Assembly (NCBI GenBank): GCA_016218805.1
Contig: JACRCW010000156.1
Location: forward strand, 1 to 52,638
From: Deltaproteobacteria bacterium
GTDB lineage: Bacteria > Myxococcota > JACRCW01
DNA length: 52,638 nucleotides
Direction: 5' to 3'
Below are positions 16,782 to 24,163 of the stretch, one piece after another. Under the pieces are notes generated by a model, which was given only the letters and a program-made list of their open reading frames with translations, was not told the DNA's origin and did not search any database. The first letter of the stretch is position 1. Each line of letters opens with the position of its first letter. Position numbers and translations under genes: made by a program.

Positions 16782-16909
16782 TCAGGGCGCGCTCTTGAGG
16801 GATCCCCTCATTGCCGGTCCACGCCAGGATGAGAGCTAGCGGAGTCCTCCCGGGGATGCCAGCGTCGTTATGAGGGGATGCCTCAGGGCGCCTCAGGGCG
16901 CGCTCTTGA
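16782..16909. repeat. short direct repeat and inverted repeat after fmt
   Basis: A 17-base sequence at 16782-16798 recurs exactly at 16893-16909, where it forms the last codons and stop of the following lipoprotein gene. Between them, 16802-16811 and 16870-16879 are perfect 10-base inverted repeats 58 bases apart. A short CCTCAGGGCG unit is also doubled at 16881-16900. The arrangement looks like a local duplication of a gene end. It could also serve as a terminator between converging fmt and the lipoprotein gene. Confidence 0.5.
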
Positions 16910-17612
16910 ACGTGGCCGCGCGCACCTGCTCCGCCCGGACGGAACCGCCGCCAAACGCGGGGTCCAGCGTGCCCGGCCGTGACCGCGTGAGCGTCACCGT
17001 GGCGTCACACGTTTCGGTCTGGTCCCCGGAGGCCTTGCGCAACGTCCCGCGCGTGACCGTGGTGCCCAGCGTCTGCGGGTCCAGCGTCCGCGTGTAGTTG
17101 TCAAAGCACGTGCCGGCCACCAGCAACTCCAGCGTGTCCGCGCTGATGTCACTGGTCCACGTCAGCACCAGGTCCTCCGCCGCGCGGGACAGGCCCTGCG
17201 CGCCGTGGTCATTGATGGCGCCCAGCGTGAACGGGACCGGCAGCTCCGCCGACGACGAGGGCGCGCTGGGGAAGCTGCCCGTGCGCGTGAAGGAGACCAC
17301 AAACGCCGCGGCGTCCGCCGGCTGCGCCGAGAACGTGGTGGCGTACGTGATGAAGCCCAGCAGGCTGGTGCGCGTGAGTTCGTGCGTCTCCGCCGAATGG
17401 GTGGCCTCCAGCTTGTCCGAGTTGGCCAGGTCAATGAACGTGGCCGCGGTATCCGCCTTGCGGAGCGTGACGCTCACATCCGCCGTGGCCCCACCCTTGT
17501 GCGTCACCACGATCTTCGCGTCCATGTCGCGGGTGGCGATATCGTCGGAGACCTCCGTGGTGCAGGCGGAACCCAGGGACAGGGCGAACAGACCGGCCAG
17601 AACTCGTTGCAT
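16893..17612 (-). CDS. hypothetical lipoprotein
   Basis: This predicted lipoprotein has 239 aa. ATG 17612 has a near-perfect AAGGAGG site 7 bases upstream and gives MQRVLAGLFALSLGSAC, whose LGSAC is a lipobox. The mature protein is rich in Thr, Ser and Ala, with beta-strand-like stretches (KIVVTHKGGATADVSVTL, FVVSFTRTG). Two Cys near the C-terminus (AGTCFDN and ETCDAT) may form a disulfide. No family is recognised. It lies 73 bases after the TlpA thioredoxin gene on the same strand, a context that could suit a disulfide-bearing envelope protein, but the link is only positional. Confidence 0.7.
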   Translation of the reverse strand: MQRVLAGLFALSLGSACTTEVSDDIATRDMDAKIVVTHKGGATADVSVTLRKADTAATFIDLANSDKLEATHSAETHELTRTSLLGFITYATTFSAQPADAAAFVVSFTRTGSFPSAPSSSAELPVPFTLGAINDHGAQGLSRAAEDLVLTWTSDISADTLELLVAGTCFDNYTRTLDPQTLGTTVTRGTLRKASGDQTETCDATVTLTRSRPGTLDPAFGGGSVRAEQVRAATFKSAP

Positions 17613-17685
17613 TGAAATCCTCCTTTTTGACCCCACGCGCCCGGGACCATGCCACACGCCAACGCGGGCCGCGAGTGCCACGCCG

Positions 17686-18249
17686 TCACGGAGCGTCAAG
17701 TGCCTGCGTGACCGCGGCGCGCATCACGTCCGGCTCGGTGTAGCCCATGAATTGCCGCACCACGCGCCCGTTCCGGTCCACCAGTACCGTCATGGGAAGG
17801 CTGACAACGCGGTAGCGCTCCCCGGTGTTCTCCGTGTCAAACAGCACGGGAAACGCAAAGGGCCGGCCGCGCAGGTAGGCCTCCACCTTGGGGCGGTCCT
17901 CGGGCTCACGGTTGATGGCCAGCACGGTGAAGCCGCGCGCCTGCAGGTCGTCGTGGAGGCGGCCGAGTTCGGGGAGTTCGCGCAGGCAGGGGGGGCACCA
18001 GGTGGCCCAGAAGTCCAGCAGCACCACGCGGCCGCGTTGGCTCTCCAGGGACAGCTTCTCCGCGGCGGCGTACCGCGGCAGCGTGAAGGCGGGCGCCACG
18101 TCACCGGGCAACAGCGGGCTCAGTTCATCCCGCCGGCGGAAGGCGTCCAGCGCCCCCAGCGCCAGCGAGAAGCCCAACACGACGAGGAGAACGACCCCGG
18201 CGGACGTCTCCAGGCGCGGGCGCCGACGGGTCTGCGGCTGCGAGGTCAC
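17686..18249 (-). CDS. TlpA/ResA-like membrane-anchored thioredoxin
   Basis: This thiol-disulfide oxidoreductase faces the periplasm. It has one N-terminal membrane anchor (AGVVLLVVLGFSLALGAL), then a thioredoxin fold with the redox motif FWATWCPPC (Cys about 85 and 88) and the cis-Pro region VVSLPMTVLVDRNGRVV. TlpA-type proteins reduce c-type cytochrome haem sites or copper-binding proteins; the client here is unknown. GTG 18249 is used (about 187 aa) because it avoids the divergent gene. A GTG at 18288 would add 13 residues and overlap that gene's possible start. Confidence 0.85.
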   Translation of the reverse strand: MTSQPQTRRRPRLETSAGVVLLVVLGFSLALGALDAFRRRDELSPLLPGDVAPAFTLPRYAAAEKLSLESQRGRVVLLDFWATWCPPCLRELPELGRLHDDLQARGFTVLAINREPEDRPKVEAYLRGRPFAFPVLFDTENTGERYRVVSLPMTVLVDRNGRVVRQFMGYTEPDVMRAAVTQALDAP

Positions 18250-18305
18250 GCGTGGCGTGCTAGCAGAGCCGCGTGCCCAAGGCACCACCCCCGCCCCGGG
18301 AACCC

Positions 18306-19127
18306 ATGCCGCTGCCCGTTGTGAACGACGACAGCCCGCTGTGCCAGGGCCCCGCCGCCAGCTGCGCCGCGTGCTGCGGGGTGTTCAACTTTGCGGACCG
18401 CTCCCCGCACGCGCTGCACGCGCGGCTGGAGCAGCGCACCGCGCGCGTGACCGCGGCGGGATGGGACCTGCAGGCGCTGACCGCGGTGGCGCGCGCGCTG
18501 TCCCTCCAGGAATCCCCGCAGCTGCTGTTCCGGGCGGTGCGCACCTGCCCGCTGGCGGGTTTTCTCAACGAGGAACGCACCCGCGTGGGCTGCCTCATCC
18601 ATCCGCGGCGGCACCCCGCCGGCGCGGACCTGCGGGACCTGGGCGCGTACGGGGACCGGACCATCTGCGCGGGGCACCTGTGCGCGCCGCATACGTGGAT
18701 GACCGCGGCGGACCGCGCGCTGCTGGCGGCGGCACCGGGGTGGCGCGCGTACAGCATGGCCGTGGGTGAGACGGGCTTTGTGAAAGCGGTGCTGCGTCAC
18801 GTGGCCAACCGGCGCGGCGGCGAAGTGCACGCGGACGAGCTTGCGAACGCGCGCGTTCGGGCGGCGGCGGCGCGGGTGCTGGCGCTGTTTGACGCGTGGC
18901 CGTGGGCGGACCCGGACCCGCGGCGTTTTGGCGGGTTCTCGTTTGCCGGAGATGACGCGTACACGCGTGAGGTGCCGTCAGCGGGGCGCTTCCCGTTCAT
19001 CCGTCCCAATGAGGCAACGCTGCTGGATGCGCTGGGCTCTCGCCTGGAGGACGAGGCCACGGCGCGCGCCGCGCTGGACGGGCTGGTGCTTGCGCTGCGG
19101 CCGCTGGTGGAAGCGCTGGGCGGGTGA
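18306..19127 (+). CDS. Cys-cluster (YkgJ-like) protein
   Basis: This soluble protein of about 273 aa has eight or more cysteines in a YkgJ-like pattern: CQGPAASCAACCGVFNF near the start, then TCPLAGF, VGCLIHP and TICAGHLC. Such clusters bind zinc or an Fe-S centre. The second half is helical, without cysteines or known motifs. The reaction is unknown. ATG 18306 is used; GTG 18273 would add 11 Pro-rich residues. Its end overlaps a possible GTG start of the thioesterase gene by 4 bases, suggesting coupled expression. Confidence 0.65.
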   Translation: MPLPVVNDDSPLCQGPAASCAACCGVFNFADRSPHALHARLEQRTARVTAAGWDLQALTAVARALSLQESPQLLFRAVRTCPLAGFLNEERTRVGCLIHPRRHPAGADLRDLGAYGDRTICAGHLCAPHTWMTAADRALLAAAPGWRAYSMAVGETGFVKAVLRHVANRRGGEVHADELANARVRAAAARVLALFDAWPWADPDPRRFGGFSFAGDDAYTREVPSAGRFPFIRPNEATLLDALGSRLEDEATARAALDGLVLALRPLVEALGG

Positions 19128-19183
19128 ACCTTGCCCGGCGGAGCGTGCATGGATATCCCCGCGCCGGGGACGACGGAGGCGGT

Positions 19184-19684
19184 GTGACCAAAGCGCGCGA
19201 GATGGACCTGGAGACCCTGCGGGGAGAGCCCCTGCCCGACGCCCTGCGCGATGCGGTCATGTCCTTCATGGAGGAGCAGATCCCGTTCAATCAGTACCTG
19301 GGGATGAAGGTGGTGACGCTGCAGCGCGGGCGCGCCGTCCTGGAGCTTCCCGCGCGTCCGGAGTTCACCGGGGACCCGTTCCGCCCCGCGCTCCACGGCG
19401 GCGTCATCTCCACGCTGGCAGACACGGTGGGCGGACTCGCGTGCTTCTCGCTGGCGGACGTGGAGGACCGCGCGTCCACCATTGACCTGCGTGTGGACTA
19501 CCTGCGGCCGGGCAAGGTGAACACGCCGCTGCAGGCTGAGGCGGAGATCATCCGCATGGGCAACCGCGTGGCCGTGGCCAACGTCGTGGTGTTTCAGGAG
19601 GGGGACCGCGCGCACCCGGTGGCGGTGGCCAAGGGCGTGTACTCCATGCGGCGCGGGCGGCGCACCGAGCTGCCTGAGCCGTGA
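19184..19684 (+). CDS. hotdog-fold thioesterase, PaaI type
   Basis: This protein of about 166 aa has the PaaI-family core: FNQYLGMKVV, then PALHGGVISTLADTVGGLA, where the HGG-(x)n-D pattern carries the catalytic residues, then DLRVDYLRPG. Members hydrolyse acyl-CoA or aryl-CoA thioesters in the cytoplasm; the substrate is not predictable. Three starts are possible: GTG 19124 (overlapping the previous stop), GTG 19184 (after GGAGG, chosen) and ATG 19202. A small membrane protein gene follows after 7 bases. Confidence 0.85.
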   Translation: MTKAREMDLETLRGEPLPDALRDAVMSFMEEQIPFNQYLGMKVVTLQRGRAVLELPARPEFTGDPFRPALHGGVISTLADTVGGLACFSLADVEDRASTIDLRVDYLRPGKVNTPLQAEAEIIRMGNRVAVANVVVFQEGDRAHPVAVAKGVYSMRRGRRTELPEP

Positions 19685-19691
19685 GGCATGC

Positions 19692-19967
19692 ATGGGAACC
19701 GTCGACATTGCCCTGCTGGTGATGCTTGGTGCCATGGCGCTGGGAAACGCCGCCGTGCTGGCGCGCGTGGCGTGGCGCGAGCAACGACCCGAGCTGGGCC
19801 TGCTCGGCGTCACGGGGTTCAACAGCGTCGTCGTGATGGTGGGGCTCGGGTTCCAGTGGGACTCCTACCAGGCCATCTTCCTGGTGCCCGTGCTGCTGAT
19901 GGTGGTGGCCGGTCTCAACCTGATGGCCGCCGTGCGCCTGGGCCTCACGCTGCTCGAGGACGAATGA
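19692..19967 (+). CDS. small membrane protein, three predicted helices
   Basis: This protein of 91 aa is almost wholly hydrophobic, with three likely transmembrane helices: IALLVMLGAMALGNAAVLA, VVVMVGLGFQW-SYQAIFLV, and VLLMVVAGLNLMAAVRLGL. A GAGG site precedes ATG 19692. No family is recognised. It is packed between the thioesterase (7 bases) and the nucleoside deaminase (about 35 bases, or an ATGA overlap if the deaminase starts early), so it is probably part of the same transcript. Confidence 0.7.
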   Translation: MGTVDIALLVMLGAMALGNAAVLARVAWREQRPELGLLGVTGFNSVVVMVGLGFQWDSYQAIFLVPVLLMVVAGLNLMAAVRLGLTLLEDE

Positions 19968-20002
19968 GCGCCGTGTTACCGTCGCCACTTCTTGGAGGAA
20001 GC

Positions 20003-20572
20003 ATGCAACTGCCGGTGCTCCATATCGAGTACCCCGCGTGGGTCGCCTCGCACGTTGACTGGGACCGCCCCTACCGTACCGACGAGGACCGGATGCGCCT
20101 CGCGATTGAGATGTCACGGCAGAACGTGGTGACGGGGACGGGCGGCCCGTTTGGCGCGGCCATCTTTGAGCGCGCGTCCGGGAAGCTGGTCAGCGTGGGG
20201 ATGAACAGCGTGGTCCGCTACAACAACAGCACGCTGCACGGCGAGATGATGGCGTTCATGATGGCGCAGGCGCGGTTGGGAAGTTTTACGCTGCGCGCCA
20301 AGGACGGGCCGGAGCATGAGCTGTTCACGTCGTGTGACCCGTGCGCCATGTGCCTGGGCGCCACCTTGTGGAGCGGCGTCACGCGCGCCGTGTGCGGCGC
20401 TGACCGTGAAGATGCGTTCCGGTTGCACTTTGAGGAGGGGCCGGTCTTCCCCGAGTCATTGCAGTATCTACGCAAGCGCGGCATTGAGATTGTGGCGGGG
20501 TTCCTGCGCGAAGAGGCCAACGCGGTCCTGGAACTGTACCGGCAGAACAAGGGCGTCATCTACAACGGGTGA
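20003..20572 (+). CDS. nucleoside/guanine deaminase family protein
   Basis: This zinc-dependent CDA-fold deaminase has about 189 aa. The active-site signatures are LHGEMMAFM (zinc His and catalytic Glu) and TSCDPCAMCLGA (two zinc Cys). The sequence resembles guanine-deaminase-like and TadA-like enzymes more than cytidine deaminases, and VTRAVCGADREDA fits that group. The substrate, a free base, nucleoside or cyanurate-type compound, cannot be settled by eye. ATG 20003 has an excellent GGAGGAAGC site; ATG 19964 would overlap the previous stop by 4 bases. The 3' end overlaps the convergent hydrogenase protease gene by 17 bases. Confidence 0.85.
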   Translation: MQLPVLHIEYPAWVASHVDWDRPYRTDEDRMRLAIEMSRQNVVTGTGGPFGAAIFERASGKLVSVGMNSVVRYNNSTLHGEMMAFMMAQARLGSFTLRAKDGPEHELFTSCDPCAMCLGATLWSGVTRAVCGADREDAFRLHFEEGPVFPESLQYLRKRGIEIVAGFLREEANAVLELYRQNKGVIYNG

Positions 20573-21023
20573 CGTTGGCCACGGCGGCGCGGACGGCGGA
20601 CACGGCGGCGGGAACCGCGCGCGCCACTGAGTCATTGAGTCCCTGGCCCATGGACGCCTGGTCCTCCACTTCAACGGCCACGACGTGGATGTGCCGCGGC
20701 ACCGGGGCGCCGAATGCGCGCGCCAGCCGCAGCGCGGTGGGCAGGCCGATGCCGTGCGTGGTGGGTCCCGCCGTGGCGGGGAGCGCATCCATGGGAAACT
20801 CCACAATGGACCCGGCAGGCCGCCGCCCGGATTGCACGGCATCCAGCAACACCACGGAATCAAAACCGTCCATGTCGTCCAGCAGGTGCAGGCCGGACAA
20901 CTCACTGCGGCGGATGACCGCGCCGGGTGGCGGGTCCCGCTCCAGTTCGTCCGCCACGCGCCATCCCACGCCGTCATCACGACGCAGCGGGTTGCCCAGG
21001 CACAGCACCAGGACCGCCGTCAT
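20556..21023 (-). CDS. [NiFe] hydrogenase maturation endopeptidase
   Basis: This HycI/HyaD-type protease has 155 aa. It cuts the C-terminal tail of the hydrogenase large subunit after nickel insertion. It shows the family opening LVLCLGNPLRRDDGVGW with the metal-binding acidic residue (Asp16), the SGLHLLDDM segment, VVLLDAV with the second Asp, and a later HIHVVAVEV His. Its ATG overlaps the large-subunit stop (ATGA, 21020-21023). The large subunit keeps a 32-residue tail after its last ligand, the expected substrate. It is the last gene of the operon. Nickel-insertion genes (hypABCDEF) are not in the window. Confidence 0.92.
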   Translation of the reverse strand: MTAVLVLCLGNPLRRDDGVGWRVADELERDPPPGAVIRRSELSGLHLLDDMDGFDSVVLLDAVQSGRRPAGSIVEFPMDALPATAGPTTHGIGLPTALRLARAFGAPVPRHIHVVAVEVEDQASMGQGLNDSVARAVPAAVSAVRAAVANVTRCR

Positions 21024-22501
21024 GCGTCGCCAGCAACCACCCCGCGTGACAGGCGGCGCACCAGCGTGCCGTCACGCGCGCGCACCTGCACGTCCAAGGG
21101 CATCTCCCCCGGCAGCGAATGCGACGCGCACGCGTTGCACGGGTCGTACGCGCGGTACGCCATCTCAAGCTGGTTGAGGATGGCGTCATCCACCTTGCCG
21201 CCGTGGATGAACCCGCGCGCCGCTTTCCGCACGGAAATCTGCACCGGCGCGGCGTTGTGCTGGGAGGCGACGATGAGGTTCACGTGCGTAAGGATGCCCT
21301 GTGCGTCGGTCTGGTAGTGGTGGATGAGCGTGCCGCGCGGCGCCTCCACAATGCCAATGCCCTCAGCGGGTGTGGCCTCAGGGATGCGGCGCACGTCCGG
21401 ACTACGCAGTTCCTCATCCTCCGCCAGCGCCGCAACGGCCTCCGCGGCCTGCATCACCTCCACCAGCCGGGCCCAGTGGAACGCCAGCGTGCGGTGCACT
21501 GGACGCCCGCCCAGGGCGGTGAACATCTTCTGCCGGTGCTCTTCCGCGCGCGGCGTGGCCATGCCGGTGGCGGCGTTGAGGCGTCCCAGCGGGCCCACGC
21601 GGTACAGGCTGCTGTCCGGTCCCTCTTCAAACCCCTTCCAGCCACGCGCGCGGAGGAACGGGAACTTCACGTACGTCCAACTCTCCGCGTGCTCGTCAAT
21701 GTGCTGTGCGTAGTCGCGCGCGGCAAACGTGAGCAGTTCGGCACCCGCGGTGTCCACCACGCGCACCCGGCCGCGGTAGAAGGTCACGCGGCCCTGGTCA
21801 TCCACCAGGCCCATGGAGTGGGTACGCAGGTTGAACGGTTCGGCCTCCATGGCCCGGTTCCACGCGTCCCCCGCCACGACGAGCTTGTAGAAGGTGTCCA
21901 GCGAGAATGCCGCGAAATCCACCAGCGAAGGAGCCAGCGCGCGGAGCTTTTCCAGCGTGGGAGGGGGCATGGGGCGGGACAGCCCGCCGGGCAGGGCAAA
22001 CACCGGATGTGCCGTGCGGCCGGACATTTCCCCCATGATGGCGCGCACCGCCTTGCGCGTGCTGACGACGCGCGCGCCCACGTCCGCACCCAGCTTGGCG
22101 ATGACGCCGAGCACGTTGCGCTGTGCTGGCGGCGTGTCCGCGCCCAGCAGCAGGTCCGGGCCGCCCAGGTAGTAGAAGTGGAGCGCGTGGTCCTCGAGAA
22201 TGAACAGGTTGTAATAGAGTTCCCGCAGTTTGTGGGCGGCCGGTGGCGGGTCCACCTTCCACAGGTCATCCAGCGCGCGCGCGGAGGCCAGGTGGTGCGC
22301 GGCAGGGCACACACCGCAGATGTGCGCGGTGATTTGCGGCATTTCCTCGGCGGGACGACCCACACAGAAACGCTCAAATCCACGCAATTCCGGAATCTGC
22401 AGGTACGCGTGCTCCACCTCGCCGGCGTCATTCAGGAAGATCTCAATCTTCCCGTGGCCCTCCAGGCGCGTCATGGGGTCAATGGTGATGCGCTGGCTCA
22501 T
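21020..22501 (-). CDS. mvhA: group 3 [NiFe] hydrogenase large subunit (MvhA-like)
   Basis: This 493 aa subunit holds the Ni-Fe site that splits or makes H2. The N-terminal ligand pair lies in HICGVCPAAHH (Cys62, Cys65) and the C-terminal pair in DPCNACASH (Cys455, Cys458), followed by a 32-residue tail for protease removal. The residue before ICGVC is His, where most families have Arg. Overall features (ITIDPMTRLEGHGKIEIFLN, HHLASARALDDL) fit cytoplasmic group 3 enzymes of the Mvh type. It overlaps the small-subunit fusion gene by 4 bases upstream and the maturation protease gene by 4 bases downstream. The electron route probably runs through the fused MvhG-MvhD protein to the HdrA-like flavoprotein. 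Confidence 0.92.
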   Translation of the reverse strand: MSQRITIDPMTRLEGHGKIEIFLNDAGEVEHAYLQIPELRGFERFCVGRPAEEMPQITAHICGVCPAAHHLASARALDDLWKVDPPPAAHKLRELYYNLFILEDHALHFYYLGGPDLLLGADTPPAQRNVLGVIAKLGADVGARVVSTRKAVRAIMGEMSGRTAHPVFALPGGLSRPMPPPTLEKLRALAPSLVDFAAFSLDTFYKLVVAGDAWNRAMEAEPFNLRTHSMGLVDDQGRVTFYRGRVRVVDTAGAELLTFAARDYAQHIDEHAESWTYVKFPFLRARGWKGFEEGPDSSLYRVGPLGRLNAATGMATPRAEEHRQKMFTALGGRPVHRTLAFHWARLVEVMQAAEAVAALAEDEELRSPDVRRIPEATPAEGIGIVEAPRGTLIHHYQTDAQGILTHVNLIVASQHNAAPVQISVRKAARGFIHGGKVDDAILNQLEMAYRAYDPCNACASHSLPGEMPLDVQVRARDGTLVRRLSRGVVAGDA

Positions 22502-23910
22502 GGGAGCACCGGGAAGCGGCGCGCGGGGATGAGCGCGGACGCCATGGAGTAGCGGTAGAACGTCCCGGTGGGGTCCACAAACGCACCGGCTGCAGCGGCG
22601 GCACCCTCCGCGCTTTCACCGGCCAGCAGCGAACCCACCGCGCCGAGGAATGCCGCGCCCTGGTCCGTCACCCCGTCGGGCGGGCCAAAGCAGCCGCGGC
22701 ACGGCATGTTGGCGTTCATGCAGCTCTCTCCGCAGCCCTGGCGCGTGGCGGGGCCCAGGCACACCAGCCCGTCAGCCAGAAAGCATTTGTCCGGGTTGGG
22801 TTGGTAGGTGGCAATGCGCCGCATGCGGGACAGGTCCACCTTCTCCGGGCGTGACTCGCGGCGCGTGCACGTCTCGCACAGCGCGCGGCCGGGAGAGAGG
22901 ACGGCGCCGAACGGAGGCAGTTTCCCGGCCAGCAGCGCCTGTACCGCGGGGAGGATGACTTCCGTCGTCGGTGGACAGCCGGGCACGGTGCAGTCCACCG
23001 CCACCACTTCCGCCAGCGGCCGCACGCGCGCGCACAGGTCCGGCAGGTGCAACGCGTCGTGTTGCGTCCCGGGATGGTCCCCGTGTGAGACGGCACGGAT
23101 GGCGGCCGACCCGACGAGGTTGCCCAGCCCCACGATGCCCCCGAGGTGCGCACACGCTCCAAAGGCCACCACCACGCGGGACTTGCGCCGCAACAACTCC
23201 GCCATTTCCACCTGTTCCTGCGTGCGCACCGCGCCGTTGATGAAGCTGACGTCAATGTCGCCGTCGGGCAGCGCCTCAATGTCCTTGCGGCGGAAGTCCA
23301 GCGCCACAGGCCACAGCACCACGTCCGCCACCTCCAGCACCGCGTGCAGACCCTCCGCAAGGTCCACAATGGCCTCCTCGCATCCGCCGCAGGAGGCGTT
23401 CCAGTAGAACGCCAGGCGCGGCCGCCGTCCGGCGGGCGGGGCGGCGGCGGCCGGTCCCGGTTGCACGTGGGCCGGGACCGCGGAGGGCGCTTCTTCCAGC
23501 GTGGACCGGGCGTAGCTCAGGGGGCCCAACTGCTGCAGCGCGGCCGTCATCTCCCGCACCGTGGAGGCAAAATGCTCGCTTTCCGTGGCGGACGCCCACG
23601 TCATGCGGACACGCGCGGGTTCAAAGCCCAGGTCCGCCAGCGTGCGCTGCAACAGCGTGAAACGCGCCAGCGCCTCAATGTTTCCGCGCAGGTAATGGCA
23701 ATCCCCCGGGTGGCATCCGGCAACCAGGACGCCGTCCGCGCCCTCGCGCAGCGCCTGGACCACGTGCGTGGGCTCAATGCGGCCGGTGCACATCACGCGG
23801 ATGGTCAGCAGCGCCTGCGGGTAGACCAGGCGCTCGCGCCCGGCAGCGTCGGCCGCTGCGTAGGCGCAGTGATCGCACAGGAACGCCACAATGCGCGGGG
23901 TGAACGTCAT
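22498..23910 (-). CDS. fused MvhD-MvhG: hydrogenase delta and small subunits
   Basis: This protein of 470 aa joins two subunits that are usually separate. Residues about 1-140 are MvhD/FrhD-like: FLCDHCAY (CxxC 12-15), a Cys at 41 and GCHPGDCHY (66-71), the pattern that binds a [2Fe-2S] cluster and links Mvh to HdrA. A Pro/Ala linker (about 140-163) leads to an MvhG-type small subunit with NASCGGCEEA (Cys174, Cys177), CTVPGCPP, and a ferredoxin-like set of Cys toward the end (CETC, DKCFL, QGCGESC, CRGCFGP) for Fe-S clusters. GGAGG precedes ATG 23910. The frame is continuous, so this is a true fusion. It lies 14 bases after the TusA-like gene. Confidence 0.9.
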   Translation of the reverse strand: MTFTPRIVAFLCDHCAYAAADAAGRERLVYPQALLTIRVMCTGRIEPTHVVQALREGADGVLVAGCHPGDCHYLRGNIEALARFTLLQRTLADLGFEPARVRMTWASATESEHFASTVREMTAALQQLGPLSYARSTLEEAPSAVPAHVQPGPAAAAPPAGRRPRLAFYWNASCGGCEEAIVDLAEGLHAVLEVADVVLWPVALDFRRKDIEALPDGDIDVSFINGAVRTQEQVEMAELLRRKSRVVVAFGACAHLGGIVGLGNLVGSAAIRAVSHGDHPGTQHDALHLPDLCARVRPLAEVVAVDCTVPGCPPTTEVILPAVQALLAGKLPPFGAVLSPGRALCETCTRRESRPEKVDLSRMRRIATYQPNPDKCFLADGLVCLGPATRQGCGESCMNANMPCRGCFGPPDGVTDQGAAFLGAVGSLLAGESAEGAAAAAGAFVDPTGTFYRYSMASALIPARRFPVLP

Positions 23911-23924
23911 GGGAGCGGCCTCCG

Positions 23925-24146
23925 TCAGAACTGGATCTGGATGGTCAGCAACGGCGCCTTGCCGTTCACCGTCAGCACCATCTTCTTCTTCTTCTGGCAG
24001 AACTCACGGATATCCTTCTCAAACGACGGACAATCTCCCGATATTTCCACCAGCGTGCCCGGAGCCGTCTTTTGTGTGGCATTGGACAGGGCCAGCGTGG
24101 GGTGCGGACAGCGCAAACCTACAGCGTCAATCTTCTGGATCTCCAT
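23925..24146 (-). CDS. TusA-like sulfur carrier protein
   Basis: This protein of 73 aa has the TusA/SirA fold signature GLRCPHP, whose Cys (about residue 13) carries persulfide sulfur in family members. It also has a second pair of Cys (GDCPSFEKDIREFC) and a lysine run. TusA-type proteins pass sulfane sulfur between enzymes; relatives sit beside Hdr-like and sulfur-oxidising or -reducing complexes. ATG 24146 has GGAGG and AAAGGAA upstream. It is embedded between the HdrA-like gene (17 bases) and the hydrogenase fusion (14 bases), which implies a working link to that complex. Confidence 0.85.
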   Translation of the reverse strand: MEIQKIDAVGLRCPHPTLALSNATQKTAPGTLVEISGDCPSFEKDIREFCQKKKKMVLTVNGKAPLLTIQIQF

Positions 24147-24163
24147 TTCCTTTGCTTTCCTCC

